In this document: positions 29,269-36,677 of the stretch, one piece after another
How positions within the stretch are numbered: position 1 is the stretch's first letter
Layout: each line of letters starts with the position of its first letter
NCBI RefSeq assembly: GCF_015350795.1
Contig: NZ_JADKSH010000008.1
Location: 1 to 46,523 of the forward strand
Direction of reading: 5' to 3'
Length of the DNA: 46,523 nucleotides
DNA from: Microbacterium sp. VKM Ac-2870
Lineage (GTDB): Bacteria > Actinomycetota > Actinomycetes > Actinomycetales > Microbacteriaceae
Position numbers and translations under genes: made by a program
The notes under the pieces: model-generated
The model's database searches: none
Seen by the model: only the letters and a program-made list of their open reading frames with translations
Told to the model about the DNA's origin: nothing

Positions 29269-30884
29269 GCCAGATTCAGCGCACCGGGTGGCATTTCGAG
29301 GACGCCGGCCTCACCCGGGCTGAGCGGCGCGCGATCCGCCGGCAGGCACGCGCGGGTGAGAGCATCCTTCGGGTCGACGAGACGGCGAAGAAGCCGAACC
29401 TGCCTGAGCTTCCTCCTCCCGATCTGACCGGGATGATCCAAGCGTGGCAGGGCCGCGGGTACTGGAACCCGCTGCCGATGACCGTCCCCACCCACACGGC
29501 GAGCACCCGCGACCTCGCGGGAATCTACCCGTTCGTCGCGGATGCTGGGATCGGCATGAACGGTCCGATTCTTGGCGTCGACATGAACGCGGACAGCCTG
29601 TTCTGCTACTCCCCGTGGGAGTCATACCTGGATGAGTCCGCGCGCGGAGCGATGTCGACGAATCTGCTGGTTCTCGGCGCTTACCGTGGCGGGAAGTCCG
29701 GGACGATCAAGATCCTCGTCATGCGATGCATGGCATGGGGTTGCCAAGCCGTGGTCCCGTCCGACCCGAAGGGGGAGTGGGTGCGGCTTGCGCAGGCCAC
29801 CGAGGGAGGTCTCGTCATCCGCCTCGGTGACGGTTCCCGTCTGAATCCGCTCGACCGGGGTCCGCGCCGCGCGGAAGACCAGGACGAAGAGGACCGGGAG
29901 ATGGTCACTCTGCGCCGTTCGACGGTGCTGACGCAGCTGTTGGAGATTGCCGTTGGTCGATCGCTCACGCCCGCGGAGAGCGCGGCGGCGAACCGTGCCC
30001 TGCAGCTGTCGATCGAGGCGACCGACGATCATCCGACGTTGCGGAACGTTCACGCGCAGCTGTCGCGAATGGTCAGCGGGGACGTTCGCGTCGACGCGAA
30101 GCCGCGCGCGGCGGCCGAGGACGTGCAGCTGATCCTCGACCGGTTCATCACGGGCGAGCTGGCGGGCATGTTCGAGGACGAATCGACGGTCGAGTTCGAT
30201 GAGAACGCGCCGGTCGTCGTGATCGACACGTCGCGACTGTTCCAGCGCAGCGACCTGGTGGCCCAGGTCGCGCAGCTGTGCACCTCGAGCTGGGTGCAGG
30301 CGGTGATCTCCGACGGCGGCACCCCAAGGCGCCGGTTCCTCGTGCGCGAGGAGGGGTGGCGGGATATGCAGAGCGAGGCCGCGCTGAAGATGTACCAGCA
30401 GTGGTTGAAGCTGTCCCGCAAGTACGGCATCAGCAACGTGGTCATCCTTCACACGATGCGTGACCTCGACGCCGTGGGCCCCGAGGGTTCGAAGGAGCGT
30501 GCGCTGGCGTACTCGTTCGTGCAAGACATCGAGAACAAGTTCATCTTCCACGTCAACGGGCAAGAGTCCGCGAACCTCGGCACCCGCCTGAGCCTTCCCG
30601 CCCCCCATGTGGCGATCGCCCGGCGGCTGCGCAAGGGCGAGTTCCTCGCCTATATCGGCGAGCACGCGTACGTCGTCGACTGCTTCGCGACGTCGACGGC
30701 CGCGGAGTACGAGCTGACGAAGACGGATGACGCTCTCGCCACTGACCGTGACGTCCCCGATCCGCGCCCCGCCCTTCAGGGCCTGTCGATCGATGATCTG
30801 TGGCCCGCGCCGGCGGGAGCTTCCGCTGGCGCGGATGCGTGGATCGCGGCGGCACCGAAGACGAAGACAGGAGAAGACGAATGA
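29265..30884 (+). CDS. VirB4-type conjugation ATPase
   Basis: A 539-residue ATPase with Walker A GAYRGGKSG near residues 138-146 and a Walker-B-like strand APVVVIDTSR near 315, followed by RFLVREEGWRDMQ in the position of the VirB4 ExW segment and a late HTMRDLDAVG. It powers assembly of, or substrate transfer through, the mating channel. Compared with classical VirB4 (~800 residues) the N-terminal domain is on the separate upstream gene, so the two proteins together equal one VirB4. GTG start inside GTGA overlap. Confidence 0.85.
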   Translation: MSQIQRTGWHFEDAGLTRAERRAIRRQARAGESILRVDETAKKPNLPELPPPDLTGMIQAWQGRGYWNPLPMTVPTHTASTRDLAGIYPFVADAGIGMNGPILGVDMNADSLFCYSPWESYLDESARGAMSTNLLVLGAYRGGKSGTIKILVMRCMAWGCQAVVPSDPKGEWVRLAQATEGGLVIRLGDGSRLNPLDRGPRRAEDQDEEDREMVTLRRSTVLTQLLEIAVGRSLTPAESAAANRALQLSIEATDDHPTLRNVHAQLSRMVSGDVRVDAKPRAAAEDVQLILDRFITGELAGMFEDESTVEFDENAPVVVIDTSRLFQRSDLVAQVAQLCTSSWVQAVISDGGTPRRRFLVREEGWRDMQSEAALKMYQQWLKLSRKYGISNVVILHTMRDLDAVGPEGSKERALAYSFVQDIENKFIFHVNGQESANLGTRLSLPAPHVAIARRLRKGEFLAYIGEHAYVVDCFATSTAAEYELTKTDDALATDRDVPDPRPALQGLSIDDLWPAPAGASAGADAWIAAAPKTKTGEDE

Positions 30885-32173
30885 TGACCACCCACCCCCT
30901 CGTCCAGGCGCTTGTGAAGGACGAGTACTGCGAGCTCACCCGCCCCGACGGGCAGAGCGAACGTGTCGGCATCTCAGCCGGCGTCGACGTACGAAGCGCG
31001 GTCCTTCAGCGCGCGACATCGGTCGCGGCAGACATGGGGGAGAGCATCGAGCTCGTCATCTCCGGGACCCTCGGAGATCTCCGCTTGATCGTCACACCGG
31101 CGGGCGAGGTGTCGGCTGCGGACACTCCGTCGTCGCCGGCGAGCGTGGTCGCTGATGAAGCGATCGCCCGCGCGTCAGAGATGATCCGACGCGGTGCGGC
31201 ACCCACGGACGGGGAGCGGGTGCGCTCCGCTCAGGACATTCCGGCGCTGCGTGAGGTGCCCGAGGAGCCGATGCTTCGGCGCCGACGGACGACGTTCGTG
31301 TCGCAGACAGAGCCGGCGACCACACAGGTTTCCGGGTGGCGTGGTCTGCTGCGTGCGAAGCCGTCAAAGGCGGAGCTCGCGCAAGCCGAAGCCCGCCGCA
31401 CCGTGTCCACACACTGGCCGAGCATCCGTCGCATCGCCGTGGTCAACGGCAAGGGCGGCGCGGGTAAGACGACCGCGACCGCGTGCCTCGCATCCGTGTT
31501 CGCCCGTCACGGCGGGGGAGGGGTGCTCGCGTGGGACAACAACGCGACCCGCGGCACGTTGGGGTGGCGCACCGAGGATGCCGGGCATCCCAGCACCATT
31601 CAGGATCTGCTCGAGCACGCCGACCAGCTGCTGCTACCGACGGTGACGCGCTCCGCGATCGCCGCGTATGTGCACCACCAGACGGAGGACAAGTACGACG
31701 TGCTCCGATCGAACCCGGAGCTGCTCGCAATCCGTCAGCAGGTCAACTCCGCCGAGTTCGACACTCTCATCCGGGTCATCGACCGCAACTACCGGGTCGT
31801 GATCTTCGACTCCGGCAACGACGAGTCCGCGGAGCGGTGGCTGCGGATGATCGATCACTCCCACCAGCTGGTCGTACCCACCACCGCATCACCCGAGGCA
31901 GCAGAGTCCGCGATGCTGCTGCTGGAAGCGCTGGCGGAGCGGGACGAGCGTTCCGCGTACCTCGCGAAGAGCGCCGTCGTCGTCGTCAGCGACGGTGATC
32001 GTGCCGGGCAGACAACACCGATCGCGGACGGGTTCCGCGACGCCGGCTACTTCACCGAAGTGATCCCTCTGGACCGGGCCCTGCGCAGCGGCCCCATCCG
32101 CCACGACCGGCTCGCCCGTGTCACCCAGGACGCCTGGGTCCGCGTCGCCGCGGCCGCCGCCCGCAACTTCTAA
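30881..32173 (+). CDS. ParA/MinD-like ATPase of the transfer operon
   Basis: A 430-residue protein. The first ~180 residues contain a small N-terminal domain (ELTRPDGQSERVGISAGVDV) and a linker; then a deviant Walker A, NGKGGAGKTT near 188-197, and Walker B VVIFDSGND near 308. The usual DxDPQ after the A' strand reads WDNNATRG here. Such ATPases are common in actinobacterial T4SS operons and may position the channel or the coupling protein rather than segregate plasmids, since a true parA exists at 11971. ATG overlaps the upstream stop (ATGA). Confidence 0.8.
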   Translation: MMTTHPLVQALVKDEYCELTRPDGQSERVGISAGVDVRSAVLQRATSVAADMGESIELVISGTLGDLRLIVTPAGEVSAADTPSSPASVVADEAIARASEMIRRGAAPTDGERVRSAQDIPALREVPEEPMLRRRRTTFVSQTEPATTQVSGWRGLLRAKPSKAELAQAEARRTVSTHWPSIRRIAVVNGKGGAGKTTATACLASVFARHGGGGVLAWDNNATRGTLGWRTEDAGHPSTIQDLLEHADQLLLPTVTRSAIAAYVHHQTEDKYDVLRSNPELLAIRQQVNSAEFDTLIRVIDRNYRVVIFDSGNDESAERWLRMIDHSHQLVVPTTASPEAAESAMLLLEALAERDERSAYLAKSAVVVVSDGDRAGQTTPIADGFRDAGYFTEVIPLDRALRSGPIRHDRLARVTQDAWVRVAAAAARNF

Positions 32174-32190
32174 GCGAAGGAGAAACCGTC

Positions 32191-32808
32191 ATGAGCAACA
32201 AGACTGATGAGCGCACGCTCGACGAAGAGGAGCTCCTCAGCTCCCTGGCGTGGTTGAAGAAGGTCGCCGGGGTAGACGACGAGTACCTCGAGCGCTGGTC
32301 CACACTCGAGTGGCGTCAGTGGCACGTGGCGATGCGTTCCCGCAGAGATGAACCGTGCCCGAGCGTCCCGGCGTGGATGCAGCCGCTGATGCCCGAGTGG
32401 AGCTGGGACTTCTCACTGCCTTGGCCGTGCGTCGCACAGCTCTGGCCGACAAGCCACGACTGGTTCAGCGAGGCTCGCGAACGCGAAGGCTTCCGGTTGG
32501 AGGTCGAAGAACCCAGTGAGGGCTGGGCTCCCACGCTCGCCCAGCTGGAGGAAGCCTGGGGCATCGCCGCACGGGCCGGTGCCGCACCACAGCTGTCCAT
32601 GAACGTCCTCCCTGCGGTGACCCGTGCAGGGGAAGACGTTGAGCTCAGCGGCGTGTTCGGCGCGATCGAAGGGTTCTACATCGCGGCCAGCCCGACGAAT
32701 CAAGCTGTCCGCGACGAGCTGGAGGCGACCCTTCGTCGGGCCGGTGCTCGACCGATCGGACCGCTCACTGGAGAACCGGTCCTCGCTTGGGAGTGGCTGT
32801 ACGGCTGA
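32191..32808 (+). CDS. hypothetical transfer-operon protein, 205 aa
   Basis: A 205-residue soluble protein with a GAAGGAGA ribosome site. It is acidic and unusually rich in Trp (WLKK, WRQW, WMQP, WSWDF, WPTSHDWF), with no known motif or membrane helix. It lies between the ParA-like ATPase and the coupling protein and is presumably an accessory factor for one of them. Confidence 0.65.
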   Translation: MSNKTDERTLDEEELLSSLAWLKKVAGVDDEYLERWSTLEWRQWHVAMRSRRDEPCPSVPAWMQPLMPEWSWDFSLPWPCVAQLWPTSHDWFSEAREREGFRLEVEEPSEGWAPTLAQLEEAWGIAARAGAAPQLSMNVLPAVTRAGEDVELSGVFGAIEGFYIAASPTNQAVRDELEATLRRAGARPIGPLTGEPVLAWEWLYG

Positions 32809-32849
32809 GCGCCGCAGTCACCGCACTAAGACACAGAAGAGAAGAGATC

Positions 32850-34628
32850 ATGGGACAGGAACGCAGACAGCTGGTCACGCTGGGCATCCTCATGTTGTTC
32901 ACGGCGGTCGTTGTCGGCCTGGTGATGCTGGTCGAGGCGATGATCGCGGGAGCGTGCGGTGCTCGGCCGGTCGCACGGAACCCGATCGCCGCGCTCGAGC
33001 TGCTGTTCACCGGGAAAACCAACGGGTATGCGATCGCTGAGGGCTGCGTCGTCCCCGTGGTCGGTATTCAGGTCACCGCGGCCGCGATCGTGATCGCTAC
33101 GCTCGCGCTGGTGGTCCTCGGCGCGGTGGGCTACGCCCGGTGGCGTCACAGCGATGCGGGATTCGTCGCCGAGCTGCAGGCGCGCGACGGGTTCGCGAAC
33201 CGGCGTGAGGTGAAGAAGCACCTGTCCGCTCAGGCGGTCCTCCGAAACGCCCCGACGCTGCGGCCAGCGCTGGATCGGCCGGCGACGCCAGCCGACGTCG
33301 GCTGGCCGGTCGGCAAGGCGCGCGGCGTCGACGTGTACGTGTCGATCGAGGACTCCATGGTCATCGAAGGCGCACCGCGAGGCGGCAAGGGGTACCGAAT
33401 CCTGATCCCCGCGATCCTCGACTGGGCTGGCCCTCTCATCACGACGTCGACGACGAACGACAACCTCACTGCCACGTTCCGGTCCCGGCAGAAGCGTGGC
33501 GAGGCGCACGTGTTCGACCCGCAAGGGCTGTCGGGCCTGTCGCGCACACTGCGGGTGAGCCCGATCACGGGTTGTGAGGACCCTCTGGTGGCCACGCAGC
33601 GTGGGCGGGCGATCATCAACGGGACCGCGCTGGGCGCGTCCTCGTCGAACGGGGAGTGGGCCGATGCCGCCGCGACCGTGTTCGCCCGTCTCCTGCACGC
33701 TGCGGCCATCGCCGGCAGGTCCGTCGACGACCTCTACCGGTGGGGATCGGCGCCGGGGCTCGCGCGCGGCGCGGTCGACATTCTCCGCGTCGACGGGACG
33801 CCCGGGTGGGGCGACGGGCTGGAGTCCGTGCTCGAGGGAGACCCGCGGCTGTTGTCGTCGCAGTGGTTCGGCGTGCAGGCCGCGGTCGCCCCGCTCGCGA
33901 TCCCGCAGATCCGCGACGTCCTGTCACCGACGGGCGTCGACGCACCGTTCTCCGCGGCCGAGTTCCTCGTGGGGGAGAACACGCTGTACCTGCTCGGCTC
34001 GTCCAGCGGCGCAGCCGCGATGGGCGGATTCCTGTCGGCCCTGCTCGACGACATCGTGGAGGTCGGCCGTAAGCGTGCGATGGCCTCGCGTGGCGCGCGC
34101 CTCCCGATCCCGTTGGGGCTGATCCTGGACGAGATCGCGAACATGTTCCGCTGGGAGAGCCTTCCCCGCGTCATGGCCGACGGCGGCGGCCGCGGTATCT
34201 GCACGCTCGTCGTGCTGCAGGCGCTGTCCCAGGCGGAGACCAGCTGGTCCGCGGCCGAAGCCTCCACGATCTGGTCCGCCGCGACCGCGAAGGTTCTCCT
34301 CGGTGGCGGTGGCGACGCTGACCACCTGGGCGACGTCGAACGGCTCATCGGGTACCGGGACCGTCAGCGCACGCAACGTTCGTGGAACACCGAGCAGCTC
34401 GGCTACTCCACCAGCGAGCAGCACGAACGACTCCCGCTGATGACCGTCGACGAGCTACGCCGGATGCCGAACGGGACCGGCCTTCTCAGCTACCGCAACC
34501 GCCGGCCCGTATTGCTCGAGCTCGACGGGTGGACCGAACGCCGCGACGGGCGGGAGATCTCCACCGGCAAGCGCGACCTCGAGCGGGAGCAGCAAGCGCA
34601 CTTCGCCGCCCAGGGCCGGGATGTCTAA
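32850..34628 (+). CDS. VirD4/TraG-type coupling protein
   Basis: A 592-residue protein with two N-terminal membrane helices (about 8-30 and 72-95) and a cytoplasmic ATPase domain: Walker A GAPRGGKGYRI near 173, Walker B LGLILDEIANM near 424, and a long central TraD-like region (STTNDNLTATFRSRQKRG, VFDPQGLSG). It links the relaxase-DNA complex to the mating channel. It is close to the length of other actinobacterial TraG-like proteins. The last 8 bases overlap the HNH gene. Confidence 0.9.
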   Translation: MGQERRQLVTLGILMLFTAVVVGLVMLVEAMIAGACGARPVARNPIAALELLFTGKTNGYAIAEGCVVPVVGIQVTAAAIVIATLALVVLGAVGYARWRHSDAGFVAELQARDGFANRREVKKHLSAQAVLRNAPTLRPALDRPATPADVGWPVGKARGVDVYVSIEDSMVIEGAPRGGKGYRILIPAILDWAGPLITTSTTNDNLTATFRSRQKRGEAHVFDPQGLSGLSRTLRVSPITGCEDPLVATQRGRAIINGTALGASSSNGEWADAAATVFARLLHAAAIAGRSVDDLYRWGSAPGLARGAVDILRVDGTPGWGDGLESVLEGDPRLLSSQWFGVQAAVAPLAIPQIRDVLSPTGVDAPFSAAEFLVGENTLYLLGSSSGAAAMGGFLSALLDDIVEVGRKRAMASRGARLPIPLGLILDEIANMFRWESLPRVMADGGGRGICTLVVLQALSQAETSWSAAEASTIWSAATAKVLLGGGGDADHLGDVERLIGYRDRQRTQRSWNTEQLGYSTSEQHERLPLMTVDELRRMPNGTGLLSYRNRRPVLLELDGWTERRDGREISTGKRDLEREQQAHFAAQGRDV

Positions 34629-35016
34629 CCGACGCCGGCCCTCGCGCGGCAACACGTACCGCACCGGCTATCTGACCTCCCCGCAGTGGTTCGCTCGCCG
34701 CGACCGCTGGTTCCGCGACCAGCTGCAGGCGGCAGGGGGGTGGACGTGTGTCGGGTGCGATCGCACCGCCGATCAGCGCGAACTCGAACTGCACCACCTG
34801 TCTTACGACGGTGTGCAGAAGACCCAGACCGGCTGGTACGCCGACGAGGCACACGAAGACCTGTGGCCGCTGCACCCCGCGTGCCACGAGCTCCTGCACC
34901 GGATCATCGACCGGGACCCGCTCCTGGCACGCCACCGTACACGCGTGCAGGCATCCACGACCGCGCTGCAGATCGTCCGACGCAAACACGCCACCAGAGG
35001 GGAAGAAGGATCATGA
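34621..35016 (+). CDS. HNH-motif protein overlapping the coupling-protein gene
   Basis: A 131-residue basic protein with CVGC (about 43-46), ELHHLSYDG, and LHPACHELLH, the Cys-Cys-His-His-Cys-His arrangement of HNH nucleases. The HH pair could supply metal-binding and general-base residues. It may be a nuclease acting on transferred DNA or a DNA-binding relic. It starts 8 bases inside virD4 and overlaps the next gene as ATGA, so it is translationally tied to the transfer operon. Confidence 0.7.
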   Translation: MSNRRRPSRGNTYRTGYLTSPQWFARRDRWFRDQLQAAGGWTCVGCDRTADQRELELHHLSYDGVQKTQTGWYADEAHEDLWPLHPACHELLHRIIDRDPLLARHRTRVQASTTALQIVRRKHATRGEEGS

Positions 35017-35507
35017 GCGACGACTTCGACGATTTCGACGCCTACACGGTCGATGAGGCCGCGGCGGTGATGCAGGCCGAGATCGACCTCGACAACCGTC
35101 AGGCCGCGGCCGAGCTCGACGCGGTGTGGGTGGTGAACTGGCGCGAGCTCGACGACGAGACGGCCCACGACGTCTGGATCGACCTTCGGGACTGGGTGGA
35201 ATGGTTCACCCTCCGCTACCAAGTCAGCCCCAGCGTCATCCCTGCCTGCTGGTGGAAGCACGGGTGGCTCGTCGAGGAACTCTCCGCTCTCCGTGGCGCG
35301 CACCGTGCTCTCTTCGCCGCCGAGGACACCGGCCTCGGCCCCATCGGCTGGCACGAGCGCTACGCCCTCGCCGCAGAGCGCATCAAGAAGGCTTCCTCCG
35401 GCATCGGATGCACCAACGGGCACCAGGAAACCCGTCCCAACCGCGACTGGTCCGACGCAACCGATGAGACCGAATGGGACCAGTGGATCACCCGCTCCCA
35501 CGGGTAA
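35013..35507 (+). CDS. DUF4913-type protein
   Basis: A 164-residue acidic protein (MSDDFDDFDAYTVDEAAAVM) whose middle, LRDWVEWFTLRYQVSPSVIP then CWWKHGWLVEELSALRGAHR, matches the DUF4913 pattern seen in T4SS regions of actinobacterial plasmids. Function unknown. It is the last gene of the plus-strand transfer operon; the following 157 bases hold a short hairpin and the toxin-antitoxin promoter. Confidence 0.75.
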   Translation: MSDDFDDFDAYTVDEAAAVMQAEIDLDNRQAAAELDAVWVVNWRELDDETAHDVWIDLRDWVEWFTLRYQVSPSVIPACWWKHGWLVEELSALRGAHRALFAAEDTGLGPIGWHERYALAAERIKKASSGIGCTNGHQETRPNRDWSDATDETEWDQWITRSHG

Positions 35508-35574
35508 CAGGCCACGGTCTTGACCCGCGGCGGTGGCATGATCACGTCGTTGGCGCCGCGGCACCGCGCTAAGA

Positions 35575-35591
35575 GCCGTTTGTGGAACGGC
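35575..35591 (+). terminator. short hairpin after the transfer operon
   Basis: GCCGTT and AACGGC around a 5-base loop, 68 bases past the DUF4913 stop. No U-tract follows, so this is a weak terminator candidate, supported mainly by lying between the end of a long operon and an independent toxin-antitoxin promoter. Confidence 0.3.
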
Positions 35592-35623
35592 GACCTGACA
35601 TAAGATTCATTATCGGCATAAGC

Positions 35624-35655
35624 TACATACGAACACTTATGTACATTTAGTGTAC
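35624..35655 (+). promoter_or_regulatory. toxin-antitoxin operator and promoter
   Basis: Two overlapping inverted repeats, TACATA-N8-TATGTA (35624-35643) and GTACA-N5-TGTAC (35641-35655), lie just upstream of the antitoxin gene in a markedly AT-rich patch. The TACGAT hexamer at 35653-35658 overlaps the second and ends 7 bases before the ATG. This fits autorepression by the antitoxin-toxin complex. Confidence 0.6.
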
Positions 35656-35664
35656 GATGGGGGG

Positions 35665-35925
35665 ATGAACAGCGTCAGCCGAAGCGTGGCCTCGAAGGAC
35701 CTCCGCGACTCTCTCTCCGACGTTCTCGGGATCGTCGCGTACGGCTCCGAGCGTGTCGGGGTGACCCGGCACGGCAAGCTGACCGCAGTGATGATCAGCG
35801 TCGACGATCTGGAGCTGCTCGAAGAGCTGGAAGCTGCGCGCGATGCCGCAGAGTTCACGTTCGCGAAGGCCGCCGACGATGGTGGGCGCGTGAGCCTTGA
35901 CGAGCTGCGCGCCGAGGTCGCGTGA
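35665..35925 (+). CDS. Phd/YefM-family antitoxin
   Basis: An 86-residue protein with the Phd/YefM DNA-binding half (VASKDLRDSLSDVLGIVAYG, ERVGVTRHGKLTAVMISVDD) and a flexible acidic C-terminus ending LDELRAEVA that would wrap the toxin. It neutralises the RelE-like toxin encoded next, whose GTG start overlaps its stop by 4 bases. The ATG at 35665 follows a leaderless-type -10 at the right spacing. Confidence 0.88.
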   Translation: MNSVSRSVASKDLRDSLSDVLGIVAYGSERVGVTRHGKLTAVMISVDDLELLEELEAARDAAEFTFAKAADDGGRVSLDELRAEVA

Positions 35926-36188
35926 GCGCCTATCGCGTCGAGTTCACGACCGCGGCCGCCAAGGAGGTTCGCAAGCTTGAGCCGCAGATTCGTCGGCGGG
36001 TGCTGGCCGCGATCGCGAACCTCGAAACCGACCCAAGGCCTTCGGGTGTGCGGAAGCTGGCAGGTCATGAGTCGGCGTGGCGCGTCCGCATTGGTGACTA
36101 CCGCGTGCTGTACGAGATCTCCAATGAACGAGTTGTGGTCACAGTCTTCCGAGTAGCGCACCGCCGAGCCGTTTACGAGGACCACTGA
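35922..36188 (+). CDS. RelE/ParE-family toxin
   Basis: An 88-residue basic protein with the RelE fold pattern: YRVEFTTAAAKEVRKLEPQI (strand-helix), ANLETDPRPSGVRKL and the conserved core WRVRIGDYRVLYEI with the late HRRAVY. RelE toxins cleave mRNA in the ribosome; the conserved Arg/Tyr residues of the core are present. It is co-translated with the antitoxin and stabilises the plasmid. Confidence 0.88.
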   Translation: MSAYRVEFTTAAAKEVRKLEPQIRRRVLAAIANLETDPRPSGVRKLAGHESAWRVRIGDYRVLYEISNERVVVTVFRVAHRRAVYEDH

Positions 36189-36190
36189 AC

Positions 36191-36562
36191 ATGAGCGACA
36201 ACATCGGGGCGTGCGACGTCGCCTACGTGTTCCGACTGCCGGACGGCCTGCCCGAGGTTCATGGGTTCGAAGCCCGCGGACGTCGCCTTGTGGTCTCCCC
36301 GCGGACTCTGCGGATCGAGCACTGGCCTGCTCACGATTCGCCCGGAGCTCTGCACGTGTTCATCGACGGCGCACGAGTGCGAGCGGACGGGACGCTCGGC
36401 GGCAATAAGGGCGTCGCGTTCAGTGATGAGCCAGACCGGTGGGCAGATACGGTGCGTCACACGCACGAGCTACCGGCATGGTCCCGGCCCTACATCGACG
36501 CCGTACGAATCTGGGAGACAGGCCGAAGCAACCCGCGGCCGCCACACTTAAGCCCGCTCTGA
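36191..36562 (+). CDS. hypothetical third gene of the toxin-antitoxin operon
   Basis: A 123-residue protein, MSDNIGACDVAYVFRLPDGL, starting 2 bases after the toxin stop. It has strand-rich sequence (GRRLVVSPRTLRIEHWPAHD) and a Trp/Pro-rich end, with no known domain. Its spacing suggests co-transcription with the toxin. It might modulate the pair or be an unrelated passenger. 36563-36677 holds no gene. Confidence 0.5.
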   Translation: MSDNIGACDVAYVFRLPDGLPEVHGFEARGRRLVVSPRTLRIEHWPAHDSPGALHVFIDGARVRADGTLGGNKGVAFSDEPDRWADTVRHTHELPAWSRPYIDAVRIWETGRSNPRPPHLSPL

Positions 36563-36677
36563 GGACGCCCGCTCACTGCCCCGACGGGCTTCAATCGGCA
36601 CTCATCGGAGGGACTCACTGTGGAGTCTGTCGGCGCTCCGGTGAGCTGGAGACGTCAATCCCTGTGGGTGGGCTGAC

